This document shows, piece by piece, positions 1 through 7,946 of a DNA stretch of 64,000 nt (position 1 is its first letter; each line of letters starts with the position of its first letter). Position numbers and translations under genes: made by a program. The stretch is taken from positions 20,222 through 84,221 of the forward strand of contig CALFBH010000096.1 in the NCBI GenBank assembly GCA_937951615.1, written 5' to 3'. The notes under the pieces are model-generated. The model ran no database searches, was not told where the DNA came from, and was given only the letters and a program-made list of their open reading frames with translations. This DNA comes from an uncultured Saprospiraceae bacterium (GTDB lineage: Bacteria; Bacteroidota; Bacteroidia; Chitinophagales; Saprospiraceae).

Positions 1-1482
1 TAGAGAGCCAAACTTTGTCCAAGTCAATCCACCATCTTCTGTATATCCACTATTCCTTGATTCATTATCAAAACAGCAAAATCTACCATCTGTTATGATT
101 GCAGCTACAAAGCTTGGATTATTAGGACTCTGATCCATATCCCATGCAGAACTGAATCGTGAAGAAGGCTGATGTTGATCAGGATAGACTTCATAATCTG
201 TATGCTTAAATATGCCAAAATCCCAATGAGAAGTCAACACCGAATTATCTGGAAAAGAAATCAAATCATTGGATACAAGATGCTCTTGATCAACTGAATT
301 TTCTTCCCATGTCATCAGTCCGTCATCTAAATCATCTGAGGTATAGACGCCAGTCCCCATGGAAATCCAGAGCTTACCATTTTCGATAGGATCAAATTGA
401 ACTTCGCCAATAGTATAGGCATTTGACGCTGTCCATTCCATCCAGGGGATATTGTCCGCATTTCTCTCATTTGTCAAAGTCGTCCAAGTTGGGTTGGAAG
501 CAGATAGATTCGTTGTTCGTTGGATAACTTCACTGAGTTCAGCAAACATAAAGGCACGGTCTTCATCAAATGGATCTACAGCGATATCGAGGTAGTCCTC
601 TCCATCATTTATGTCATACTTATGATTCCAATTTGTATTATCATATTCCCACATTCCAAAACCACCATAGGCATTATCAAGATCTCTACCAACTACATAA
701 AGTTTTCCATGAGCCACTTCTACATCAAAGTAATTCGGATTAGATATAGGGAAATTTAAAGTATTCCATGTAACTCCAGCATCATTACTCATGTAAATAT
801 CTTCAGTATCAGGAAAGACATAAATACGATTGGTTTTGCCATTAGTGGAACCATATATAGGATCAAAGGCAATTGTCCTAATGCCATTTAAATAAGATCC
901 TTCAGGTATAATAGTCGTGCTAACAGTAGACCAGGTATTACCACCATTGCTTGTAGTTTGTAGCCCTAAAAATGAACTTCCAAAGTATACCACATCTTCG
1001 TTAATGGGGTCAACTGCCAATCTTTCTCCTGCAAGCTTTGCTTCACTTGTATTCGGATGAAATTCTTCAAAATAGAAAGTGTCTACACCATCAATGATTT
1101 CTATATCGACAGCCTCTAAATAAGATGTAGCAGTCCAATTGTCACCTTGATTATCAGAAAAGTAGATTTTGTCAAAAAACGCCATGTAAAGTTTCTGATT
1201 ATTAGAAGGCGCTGAAACGATACTTGTAACTCCTTCAAACCGCTGCCAATCTACATCACTTGATGGTATAGAATTAGAAGTTACAAGTTGTTCCCATGCG
1301 TTAGTAGAACTGTTGTACTTATAAGCACCACCCACGTCGCTTTTTGCAATAATGGGTTCTCCACTTGGATGAATATGCATCCCAGTAATCCACCCACCTG
1401 CGCCTGTCTTCAAGGTTTCCCACGTTTGGGCATTCAAATTACAACAAATCAAAAAGAAAATTAATTGATAAAACCATTTCAT
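1..1482 (-). CDS. Secreted BNR/GH74-like beta-propeller protein (3' end outside window)
   Basis: An open frame of 494 codons runs from ATG at 1482 to the window edge without a stop, so the C-terminus is missing. Residues 1-20 form a signal peptide (MKWF then a hydrophobic run ending NAQ). The mature start (GGWITGMHIHPSGEP, then SDVGGAYKY) matches the opening of GH74 xyloglucanase / sortilin-like two-propeller proteins, and BNR-type words such as SNDAGVTWNTL, SDNQGDNWTA and TEDGGLTW recur. It is probably exported and may carry a T9SS tail beyond the window. GH74 enzymes cut xyloglucan-type beta-glucans, but I cannot confirm the catalytic aspartates, so a non-enzymatic propeller remains possible. 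It is divergent from the NACHT gene. Confidence 0.72.
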   Translation of the reverse strand, partial: MKWFYQLIFFLICCNLNAQTWETLKTGAGGWITGMHIHPSGEPIIAKSDVGGAYKYNSSTNAWEQLVTSNSIPSSDVDWQRFEGVTSIVSAPSNNQKLYMAFFDKIYFSDNQGDNWTATSYLEAVDIEIIDGVDTFYFEEFHPNTSEAKLAGERLAVDPINEDVVYFGSSFLGLQTTSNGGNTWSTVSTTIIPEGSYLNGIRTIAFDPIYGSTNGKTNRIYVFPDTEDIYMSNDAGVTWNTLNFPISNPNYFDVEVAHGKLYVVGRDLDNAYGGFGMWEYDNTNWNHKYDINDGEDYLDIAVDPFDEDRAFMFAELSEVIQRTTNLSASNPTWTTLTNERNADNIPWMEWTASNAYTIGEVQFDPIENGKLWISMGTGVYTSDDLDDGLMTWEENSVDQEHLVSNDLISFPDNSVLTSHWDFGIFKHTDYEVYPDQHQPSSRFSSAWDMDQSPNNPSFVAAIITDGRFCCFDNESRNSGYTEDGGLTWTKFGSL

Positions 1483-1630
1483 GTTTTTATTTTTTTATTG
1501 AAACATTTATTTTTCAAATTTGTTTGCGCAATAAAAAAAATCTAAAAATCAAATAATTTTATGAGTAGCAAATTTCATTTTGTCTTTATAGCCTTTTACT
1601 CTACTACAATTTCCTTAAGGACTGAATACC

Positions 1631-1667
1631 ATAAAGGGCTGGTTATTAAATGTATCCAGCCCTTTAT
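1631..1667. repeat. Perfect 12-bp inverted repeat in a 430-bp gap
   Basis: ATAAAGGGCTGG (1631-1642) and its exact complement (1656-1667) flank a 13-nt loop. It lies between two divergent genes, so it cannot terminate either of them, and no T-run follows on either strand. It may be an operator, or the terminator of a lost gene. The rest of 1483-1912 is very A/T-rich and shows nothing else I can support. Confidence 0.5.
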
Positions 1668-1912
1668 GTATTAAAAGCATTCATTTATTCCAGCCCAAAA
1701 ATATTAATAAGCCTTTTGTAAATCTATGAATTTAATGTATTTTTGGTTTCACAATAACTTCAAAGCCTGCTTTCTGTATTGAGATTTCCTTGGATTTGGT
1801 ATTTGAAAAGGGAATATATGTATGTTTTATTGTGGGTGTTGCTTTAAATTATTTGGGGAAACGGAATATTACGTTGTTAAAGGAGTTCGCCACTATTAAA
1901 AAATAAAACCAA

Positions 1913-3652
1913 ATGAAAAAAGAATTAATTTCGATATTAAAAAAACCTCTAAGTAGACTTTTAAATGGATTTGAAAAGGAAGTAATTCAATTTGCATCAA
2001 ATCGTATTTTGGAGTATCAAGTCGAAGAATATAATAGAAATTCATTTGTCAAAACGATAATCCATCGAACGGAACCTGTTCAGATAGATACAATCTACCA
2101 ACCTCTCTTTGTTAAAGAACCAAATGTATATGATGAGAATTTTAGAGACATAAGAATCCGAACCGAAGATGTTGAGGAATTGTTTAAAAATCGGCAATTT
2201 ATAACAATAACTGGAAGTGCAGGAAGTGGCAAAAGCATGTTGGTGAAGAAGTTATTTTTAAGTACTGTTTCTCAAAAAAAGAAAATTCCAATAAAGGTAG
2301 AACTAAGGTATTTAAACGAATTTGAGGGGGGACTGAAAAACTATATTTTTGAAGAGAAACTGAAATTTGAAAAAATAGCTACTGATGATAACAAAGTCAA
2401 CCGATTACTTGAGTCAGGAAAGTTTGTTTTCTTCCTAGACGGCTATGATGAAGTCAGTTCATCAAAGAAATTTATGGTAACAAGACAAATAAACGATTTT
2501 GTAAGAAGATTCAATAGAAATTCATATTTACTAACATCAAGACCGTTTACAAACATTGAATTATTTCCTATGTTTCACAATTTACGAGTATGTGAATTAA
2601 GTCAAGAGGAAATAGAACAATTCATAGACAAACAAATTCCTGAAAATCAGAAAGAACTAACTAAAAAAATAAAGGAGGCGATAAATAAAAAGGAGAATAG
2701 AACATATCATTCTTTCCTTCAAAACCCATTGCTGCTATCACTTTTCATATTAAGCTTCCAATCATACGCAGAAATTCCGCAATACAGATCTTCTTTTTAC
2801 AGACAAGTATTTGACGCTCTATTTAGTTTACATGATAGTATGTCGAAGTTGGCATTTGTTAGAGAAAAAACTAGTGGTTTAACAAAAGAACAATTCGAAG
2901 AAGTCTTAGAGACGTTCTCTTTTATTACTTTCTTGAATGAAATGTATCTTTTTAAGAAGGATGAAGTTATAATTTTATTTGATTACATCAAGGAAAATAA
3001 AAATGAAATTAAATTTGAAAACGAAAAATTATTAGAGGACCTTACTGTTGCTTTAGCAGTTATCACAAAAGAAGGTTTGGACTACACTTTTCCTCATAGG
3101 TCGTTACAAGAATACTTTGCAGCAAAGTATATTGTCGACTTAAATGAGAGTAATAAAAAGGGAATTTACTCAAAATTGGTAGCCAGACTCACTAATTCAT
3201 CCCGGTCAGATTTATACAATTTTTGTACTGTACTCCGAGAAATAGACAAGAAAGACTTTTTTAATTATCTCGCATCTCCATGTATGTTTCATTTCAGTGC
3301 TAAATTTTCAAAAGAGAAATTAGAATCTTTCGATAATCAAACATTGTTTGAGCTCTTTTGTATTGACTTCTTTGCAATTGATATGTTTATCTGGCATGAG
3401 GAGGACTATGAACCTCTGAAAAAAGAGGAAAGACATCTCAGAAATGAGCTTGAAATTATGCATGAAAAATCCAGAAAGAAAGAAATTTCAAAAAACGATT
3501 TCAAACTTCAATTCGATGATTTAATTTCAAAGAAAATAAAGCCACATATGATTAAAGTTGCCAATTACATTAATCAGAAAGAAATAGAATATTTTGATTC
3601 ACTTACGAAGAATAATCGAGGTGATTCAAAAATAATAAATATAATAAAGTGA
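1913..3652 (+). CDS. NACHT-domain STAND NTPase (NLR-like)
   Basis: 579 aa, soluble, no signal peptide. The NACHT core is clear: Walker A GSAGSGKS at residues 101-108, Walker B FFLDGYDEV around 173-181 with the acidic extension typical of NACHT, LLTSRP at 206-211 (sensor 1 region), and the winged-helix end FPHRSLQEYFAAKYI near residue 400. About 100 residues before the NACHT look helical, and the C-terminal 170 residues are charged and helical with no recognisable LRR, TPR or effector domain. Bacterial NACHT proteins (bNACHT) include anti-phage effectors, so a defence role is plausible but inferred. The gene looks more A/T-rich than the housekeeping genes here and sits next to repeats, consistent with horizontal transfer. 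ATG at 1913 begins MKKELIS. Confidence 0.85.
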   Translation: MKKELISILKKPLSRLLNGFEKEVIQFASNRILEYQVEEYNRNSFVKTIIHRTEPVQIDTIYQPLFVKEPNVYDENFRDIRIRTEDVEELFKNRQFITITGSAGSGKSMLVKKLFLSTVSQKKKIPIKVELRYLNEFEGGLKNYIFEEKLKFEKIATDDNKVNRLLESGKFVFFLDGYDEVSSSKKFMVTRQINDFVRRFNRNSYLLTSRPFTNIELFPMFHNLRVCELSQEEIEQFIDKQIPENQKELTKKIKEAINKKENRTYHSFLQNPLLLSLFILSFQSYAEIPQYRSSFYRQVFDALFSLHDSMSKLAFVREKTSGLTKEQFEEVLETFSFITFLNEMYLFKKDEVIILFDYIKENKNEIKFENEKLLEDLTVALAVITKEGLDYTFPHRSLQEYFAAKYIVDLNESNKKGIYSKLVARLTNSSRSDLYNFCTVLREIDKKDFFNYLASPCMFHFSAKFSKEKLESFDNQTLFELFCIDFFAIDMFIWHEEDYEPLKKEERHLRNELEIMHEKSRKKEISKNDFKLQFDDLISKKIKPHMIKVANYINQKEIEYFDSLTKNNRGDSKIINIIK

Positions 3653-3665
3653 GAAACAATGGCGA

Positions 3666-3735
3666 ATATGGTGTGTATGCCGTATATGCGGCTAAACGCC
3701 CGCACGCCGCATCACACTAAACGTTGGCTAAAATT
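3666..3735 (+). other. G/C-rich imperfect hairpin before the DUF4272 gene
   Basis: This segment stands out from its A/T-rich surroundings and folds imperfectly: GTGTGTATGCCG near 3670 against CGCCGCATCACAC near 3705-3717, with GCGG/CCGC inside. It ends ACTAAACGTTGGC. The word GCGAATATGG occurs just before it (3662) and again after the gene (4583), giving the DUF4272 gene cassette-like borders. A translation through it (MANMVC...) looks artificial. It could be a recombination site or a gene-boundary repeat; I cannot name it. Confidence 0.3.
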
Positions 3736-3748
3736 AATACACAATTAC

Positions 3749-4528
3749 ATGAGTTTTTTTAAAAAAATATTTGGAATAAAAGGAGACACAGATCAAAAAC
3801 CTGAAACGGATAAGAAGTTTGAAACGAAAAAAGAAACTAATCAGACGTCATATGATAAAATACCTTGGATGACTGAATCACGACTCCATACAATATCTAT
3901 TTGTCTTAAGGCGGGATTTAAACCTGCAAGTTCTCTACCAACAGAATTGAACAGACAATTACGACCTTCTGTCGAAATAGCGAATAGATTACATGCAATA
4001 AAAGCATTAGTTATTTGGCTTATGGTTCCACAAGAAAATTTACCAAATGAAAAAATTCTAAACTTTGTTGGGCAAAATAATCTTGAAGATTTTATGTCCG
4101 AAGACGAAAAAGCAATTCTAAGCTTATCAAGAGACGATGAAGAAGCAAGAAATTCTATTGGATGGAAATTTGAAAATGCTTGGCCACTAGCCTGGTATTT
4201 TGGTTATGAAGAACCCGGCATATTAGGACAAATGATGACTGGTGAACAAATGCAAGATATTTTGGTGAATCATACATGTCCACTTGATGAAAATGTAAAA
4301 GAATGGATTGAGCAGAAAGAAACAATTTCAGAAGAAAGCCTTATTAAGAAAGAAGATTTGTTTTATTGTTTACACAATGCAGTTAGGAGTGCTCAAATGG
4401 GGCAAGATACAGTTCCTAGTGGTTTTGACCCCATTGGAAATGGTGGCGTTATTCATGAACGTAGACATTCCCTAACTTGGATGTTATCTAAGGATACAAA
4501 ATGGGAAGAAACGGACTTAAGTACTTAA
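3749..4528 (+). CDS. DUF4272 domain protein
   Basis: I prefer ATG 3749 (MSFFKKIFGIKG, 259 aa) over the in-frame ATG 3659, because the 30 extra residues fall in a structured, non-coding-looking segment. After a Lys/Thr/Glu-rich linker, the domain starts at MTESRLHTIS and carries DUF4272 hallmarks: EIANRLHAIKALVIWLMVP, WKFENAWPLAWYFGYEEP and MTGEQMQDIL. The family's function is unknown; many members occur near polymorphic toxin and immunity loci. It starts about 100 nt after the NACHT gene on the same strand, so co-transcription is possible, but the cassette-like boundary argues it arrived separately. No catalytic motif visible. Confidence 0.75.
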   Translation: MSFFKKIFGIKGDTDQKPETDKKFETKKETNQTSYDKIPWMTESRLHTISICLKAGFKPASSLPTELNRQLRPSVEIANRLHAIKALVIWLMVPQENLPNEKILNFVGQNNLEDFMSEDEKAILSLSRDDEEARNSIGWKFENAWPLAWYFGYEEPGILGQMMTGEQMQDILVNHTCPLDENVKEWIEQKETISEESLIKKEDLFYCLHNAVRSAQMGQDTVPSGFDPIGNGGVIHERRHSLTWMLSKDTKWEETDLST

Positions 4529-4546
4529 AATAAACGGCAGCCAATT

Positions 4547-4799
4547 AGGCAAACGCATCAAAATTATTTATTTTAAAACAGGCGAATATGGCGAAAAACA
4601 TGTCGCAGCTACGCAGCTAAAATGCTGTTGGTGGGCTATTTTTTACAAACGTTTAGCATCTACGAAGCTAGTTCAACACTTTTTTTGAAAATACAGCCCC
4701 ATTCGGGGCGAAATGTTTGTAGAAATTATTGCGAAGTAAAAATTTTAAAAGCCTCGTAGAGGCGACATGTTAAATGTATACGTTTGATGCGTTTGCCCT
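4547..4799. repeat. Element B: 250-bp element with 15-bp terminal inverted repeats
   Basis: GGCAAACGCATCAAA at 4548-4562 is exactly complementary to 4783-4797. Inside are short GC hairpins (GCCCC-attc-GGGGC near 4692-4705; GCCTC-gta-GAGGC near 4751-4763) and the words GCAGCTACGCAGC and ATCTACGAAGC. No coding frame fits. A solitary copy of the same end occurs at 63748. This is the layout of a non-autonomous, MITE-like interspersed element. It fills the gap between the DUF4272 gene and the S24 regulator. Confidence 0.65.
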
Positions 4800-4831
4800 A
4801 GTCGCCAATAAAACCAAACCAAAGCCAGAAA

Positions 4832-4867
4832 CAAAAAAAGAGGCTACCCTTTAGAACAGCCTCTTTC
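4832..4867 (-). terminator. Rho-independent terminator of the S24 regulator
   Basis: Read on the minus strand: AAAGAGGCT stem, 12-nt loop, AGCCTCTTT, then seven T. It lies 25 nt after the stop of the S24 gene. Confidence 0.85.
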
Positions 4868-4891
4868 ATATAAAAGATAAAGCCAGAAATT

Positions 4892-5599
4892 TTAGTTAAT
4901 TCCAGACTGTGTCAATCGACATTTCACCCGGAGGATTTGAGAAATCTCTTCTAGGTCGACATTATAGGGCTGATACATAACGCTATTGTCGGAAATCAGG
5001 CGCAATTGAGTCGTCTCATCTTCTTCCTTAATCTGCTGCACACGTTTGGCAACGACCACATCAGTTACAATGACATAGACATTATTATCGCGTAATGGCT
5101 CACCGCGTTCCAAAGGCTCACAAACCACAATATCGCCATTGGTAATCGTAGGAAACATACTATCTCCACTGATTTCAAAAGCAATCATATTGCCGGAATA
5201 ACCTGGAACAGAAAATTTTTGCAAAGAGCCCAGATATTCCGAATCATCGCGTTGCATCGCATACCCTGCAACAGCTTTTTGGGTGACAAGCGTAATATTT
5301 CTACGCCCTTCATAACCCAATTCACTCAGCAGATGCGCGGGAACATCTCCATGTCCAGCCAACATTTCTTCACTGCAACCAAATAAATAATTCGCATTGA
5401 TACTAAATTTCTCAACGAGCTTATTCAGTTGATCAACAGTTATGTTTCGTTTTCCTTTCAGAATACTGTTGATGACGTGGTTGTAAGTGTTCAGATGTTT
5501 AGCAATATCGGATTTGCCTCGAATAAGATTGTTTTTTTCTAAATAGGCATAAACGTCTCTAAACTTCTGATTTACAATGTTATCTATAAAATTTGACAT
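4892..5599 (-). CDS. XRE/S24 (LexA/CI-like) transcriptional regulator
   Basis: 235 aa. An N-terminal HTH (about residues 10-70: GKSDIAKHLNTYNHVINSILKG, NITVDQLNKLVEKFSINANYLFG) is followed by an S24 peptidase domain. The nucleophile serine is in ISGDSMFPTI and the general-base lysine in VVVAKRVQQ, so RecA-stimulated self-cleavage is possible. No canonical Ala-Gly cleavage site could be fixed; AVAGYA near residue 110 is a candidate. It is divergent from the glucosaminidase at 5744, with a palindrome between them that it may bind. No phage genes are adjacent, so it more likely controls a local or stress response than a resident prophage. It has its own terminator. Confidence 0.88.
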   Translation of the reverse strand: MSNFIDNIVNQKFRDVYAYLEKNNLIRGKSDIAKHLNTYNHVINSILKGKRNITVDQLNKLVEKFSINANYLFGCSEEMLAGHGDVPAHLLSELGYEGRRNITLVTQKAVAGYAMQRDDSEYLGSLQKFSVPGYSGNMIAFEISGDSMFPTITNGDIVVCEPLERGEPLRDNNVYVIVTDVVVAKRVQQIKEEDETTQLRLISDNSVMYQPYNVDLEEISQILRVKCRLTQSGIN

Positions 5600-5633
5600 A
5601 ATGTTGAAAAATTTTGTTTCAAAAAAATTTGAC

Positions 5634-5656
5634 TTTTAAAACAAAAAGTTTTAAAA
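5634..5656. promoter_or_regulatory. Candidate operator of the S24 regulator
   Basis: TTTTAAAAC-AAAAA-GTTTTAAAA is a 9-bp inverted repeat with a 5-nt spacer, centred in the 144-bp gap between the divergent S24 regulator and glucosaminidase genes. A further GGTTAAAAC lies near 5726. The position suits auto- and cross-regulation. Binding is inferred, and A/T-rich palindromes can occur by chance. Confidence 0.45.
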
Positions 5657-5743
5657 TTGCGTTGTAGTAATGAACAAGAAACAACAAATAAGTGTTAATT
5701 CTGCCGTAAATATACAAAAAGTTTCGGTTAAAACAAAAAAATT

Positions 5744-6538
5744 ATGCATCGGGACAATAATGATAAATTAGTCGTAAAAAAATACAAACTAAAGTCAAAC
5801 AATAAACTTCAAGACGTCAATCTGAAAAAACTCCTATTGATGTTGCTGACTTATCTGTACGCGCTTATCCAGACGAATGTGCTAAAATTTTGGCAATTTC
5901 TTCGGGGGAGTGGCATTCCCTGGTTTAAGCTGTCTTTTATTTTTATTGTGGCTTATGTATTGTTCACAAGAGACATGAACTTTAATTTTTCGCTGAATGC
6001 ACCCATGAAAGCTGCTTCAAATAGTGAGTTGCCAGATTATAAAGCGAGCCAAATGTCTTTTAAATCAGAAACGGCAGTCTCCACTTTTAAACGAGATCCC
6101 AAAAAAGAAGCTTATATCAAACGCTTCAAATCCACTGCAATCACGGAAATGGAAAAATTTGGTATTCCAGCAAGTGTCCAGATGGCGCAGGCTTTGATAG
6201 AAAGTGCTGCAGGAGAGAGTCGATTGGCGACGCAAAACAAGAACCATTTTGGTATTAAATGTTTTTCTAAAAAATGCAAGAAAGGGCATTGTGCTAATTT
6301 CTCGGATGACCACCACAAAGATTTTTTCCGCAAGTATAAGTCGGCATGGGAAAGCTGGCGCGACCATAGCCACTTCATAGCGGAAGGCAGGTATAAAGAC
6401 TTATTGCCTTATAAGAATGACTATAAAGCCTGGGCGAAAGGACTAAAAGCGCATGGTTATGCGACTGATCCGGCTTATGCAGAAAAACTGATTTCCATCA
6501 TTGAGAATTATGGCTTGGACAAATTGGATAAGAAATGA
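5744..6538 (+). CDS. Membrane-anchored glucosaminidase-family peptidoglycan hydrolase
   Basis: 264 aa. One membrane segment (about residues 60-75) follows a basic N-terminus, so the C-terminal domain should face the periplasm. From residue 125 it is a FlgJ/LytG-type glucosaminidase (GH73-like): ITEMEKFGIPASVQMAQALIES with the expected catalytic Glu at E153, then NHFGIKC, FRKYKSAWESWRDHSHF and the family end KGLKAHGYATDPAYAEKLISII. It probably cuts glycan strands during wall remodelling. A second, catalytically altered paralogue lies 1.4 kb downstream (7947). It is divergent from the S24 regulator, which may control it. Confidence 0.9.
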   Translation: MHRDNNDKLVVKKYKLKSNNKLQDVNLKKLLLMLLTYLYALIQTNVLKFWQFLRGSGIPWFKLSFIFIVAYVLFTRDMNFNFSLNAPMKAASNSELPDYKASQMSFKSETAVSTFKRDPKKEAYIKRFKSTAITEMEKFGIPASVQMAQALIESAAGESRLATQNKNHFGIKCFSKKCKKGHCANFSDDHHKDFFRKYKSAWESWRDHSHFIAEGRYKDLLPYKNDYKAWAKGLKAHGYATDPAYAEKLISIIENYGLDKLDKK

Positions 6539-6618
6539 TAAAAAAATACAAGGAAATTGTAACAACCTTCACGATAATCAGTTAAATTTGTATATCATCC
6601 ATTTCATAAAATTTCCAC

Positions 6619-6951
6619 ATGACCTATTTTAAACTCATCCTACCTGTACTGTTTGTATTATGTACAGCCTGCGGGCAAACTGTTGAGCCTGTGCCACAAA
6701 GCGATGCCGATGTATTTAATAAGTCAGAAATGGCAGGCTTTTTTGTCTCTAATGATTTTCCCGATGTAGGCACACAAATCCGACAAGCACGAGAACGCAA
6801 AGGATTTACACAGTCCGAACTGGCAAAAACGCTTAATCTGACAGACAAGAATATCAATAACATCGAAACCGGACACGCTATTCCTACCCGCGATATTATT
6901 TTTGAAATACAAGACGCACTGGATTGCGAAATCGTACTGGATGCCTTTTAG
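6619..6951 (+). CDS. Lipoprotein-like signal fused to an XRE helix-turn-helix
   Basis: 110 aa. Residues 1-20 read as a lipoprotein signal (hydrophobic ILPVLFVL then the lipobox-like LCTACGQ, Cys18). Residues 50-110 are a textbook XRE/Cro HTH: IRQARERKGFTQSELAKTL, NINNIETGHAIPTRDIIFEI. A secreted DNA-binding domain makes little sense. Either translation really starts at the internal ATG 6730 (MAGFFVSNDF, 74 aa, cytoplasmic), or this is a true fusion. It lies 80 nt after the glucosaminidase on the same strand and may be co-transcribed with it. Confidence 0.7.
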   Translation: MTYFKLILPVLFVLCTACGQTVEPVPQSDADVFNKSEMAGFFVSNDFPDVGTQIRQARERKGFTQSELAKTLNLTDKNINNIETGHAIPTRDIIFEIQDALDCEIVLDAF

Positions 6952-6956
6952 TATTA

Positions 6957-6998
6957 TTCTCCCATTCATTCTCCCATTCATTCATTCTCCCACTCATT
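6957..6998. repeat. CATTCTCC-type tandem tract
   Basis: Imperfect 8-12-nt units (ATTCTCCC/ATTC) fill the gap between the convergent HTH gene and the TauE permease. Confidence 0.7.
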
Positions 6999-7003
6999 AG
7001 AAA

Positions 7004-7813
7004 TTACCGAAAGAAAATCAACACAGCGCCAAGCGCAGTCAGCAATAAAATCAGTTGTCGATATTGCTTTTCGCGAATTAATTTGATGAGACGAATGCCT
7101 AGGAAAAAGCCAAGCAGAACGGCAGGCAGTAGGCACAGATTAATCATACAAGTCTCCAACGTTACAGTTTCCCATACAAAAATATGAAAGGGTAATTTGA
7201 AGATATTAATCACAAAAAACAACCAGGCTGCTGTACCTATAAATTGCTCTTTGGGTAAACGCATGGCGAGGAAAAAGATATTGGTAAATGCGCCCGCCAG
7301 ATTTCCAATCATCGTTGTAAAGCCGGCTAATAAACCCACAATCCCTGCAAACCACCATTGATTCGGGACTTTTTTTACGGGACGCTTTTCATTCCAGTAC
7401 ATAGCAAGGACACTAAAAATAATGATAGCTGCCATACCCTTTTTAAAAATAACTTCAGGAAGGTCTTTGCCGACCCAAACGCCTATCAATACACCAAAGA
7501 CCATCCAGGGCAAAAGACGGAATAAATACTTCCACTGTACATATCGAGTATAATAGAGTACAGCCATGATGTCAGCTGCAATCAATAATAAAACAACAAT
7601 TCCAGTAGAAGCCCGCCCGCCAAAAACCAATGCCATGATGGTGACAATGACCACACCCATGCCTTTGAGTCCTGCCTTGGCAACGCCCATAATTATTGCT
7701 GCAAGTATAGCCAATGACCATTCCCACCAGTCCAGATGAAAAGAAAAGGAAAATTCTAAAAATGATAATGTGTCCAATTGTGTACTAGATTTAGTGAGGC
7801 TAAAAGTAAGCAA
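7004..7813 (-). CDS. TSUP-family (TauE/SafE) anion permease
   Basis: 269 aa with about eight hydrophobic segments. The first repeat begins WWEWSLAILAAIIMGVAKAGLKGMG and the second begins WWFAGIVGLLAGFTTMIGNLAG; this internal duplication with the G-x-GG-like re-entrant motif is the TauE/SafE signature. Relatives move sulfite, sulfoacetate or other small organic anions, and the substrate cannot be read from sequence. It is divergent from the second glucosaminidase gene. Alternative starts exist within the first 25 residues, as ATG 7813 precedes a polar stretch before the first helix. Confidence 0.85.
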   Translation of the reverse strand: MLTFSLTKSSTQLDTLSFLEFSFSFHLDWWEWSLAILAAIIMGVAKAGLKGMGVVIVTIMALVFGGRASTGIVVLLLIAADIMAVLYYTRYVQWKYLFRLLPWMVFGVLIGVWVGKDLPEVIFKKGMAAIIIFSVLAMYWNEKRPVKKVPNQWWFAGIVGLLAGFTTMIGNLAGAFTNIFFLAMRLPKEQFIGTAAWLFFVINIFKLPFHIFVWETVTLETCMINLCLLPAVLLGFFLGIRLIKLIREKQYRQLILLLTALGAVLIFFR

Positions 7814-7883
7814 CCCGTATGGGAAAATTTCATATTTTATAATATCTTTTTATGATTTTTTTAGAAAAAATAAAATATTTTTA

Positions 7884-7914
7884 TTGACTTTAAAAACATT
7901 TTGTTTTATATTTG
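7884..7914 (+). promoter_or_regulatory. Bacteroidota-type promoter for the second glucosaminidase paralogue
   Basis: TTG at 7884-7886, 20 nt, then TATATTTG at 7907-7914, matching the -33/-7 consensus TTG/TAnnTTTG. The ATG follows 33 nt later. Confidence 0.65.
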
Positions 7915-7946
7915 CATTGCTTCAACACTAAATAGAAACAAAAAAT

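Noticed and set aside
3666..3735. Integron attC site before the DUF4272 gene
   Set aside because: It has an imperfect hairpin, but the GTTGGCT end does not fit GTTRRRY and no integrase is present. Kept only as an unnamed structured segment.
4892..5599. Resident prophage suggested by the S24 repressor
   Set aside because: No integrase, terminase, capsid or tail genes follow; neighbours are chromosomal.
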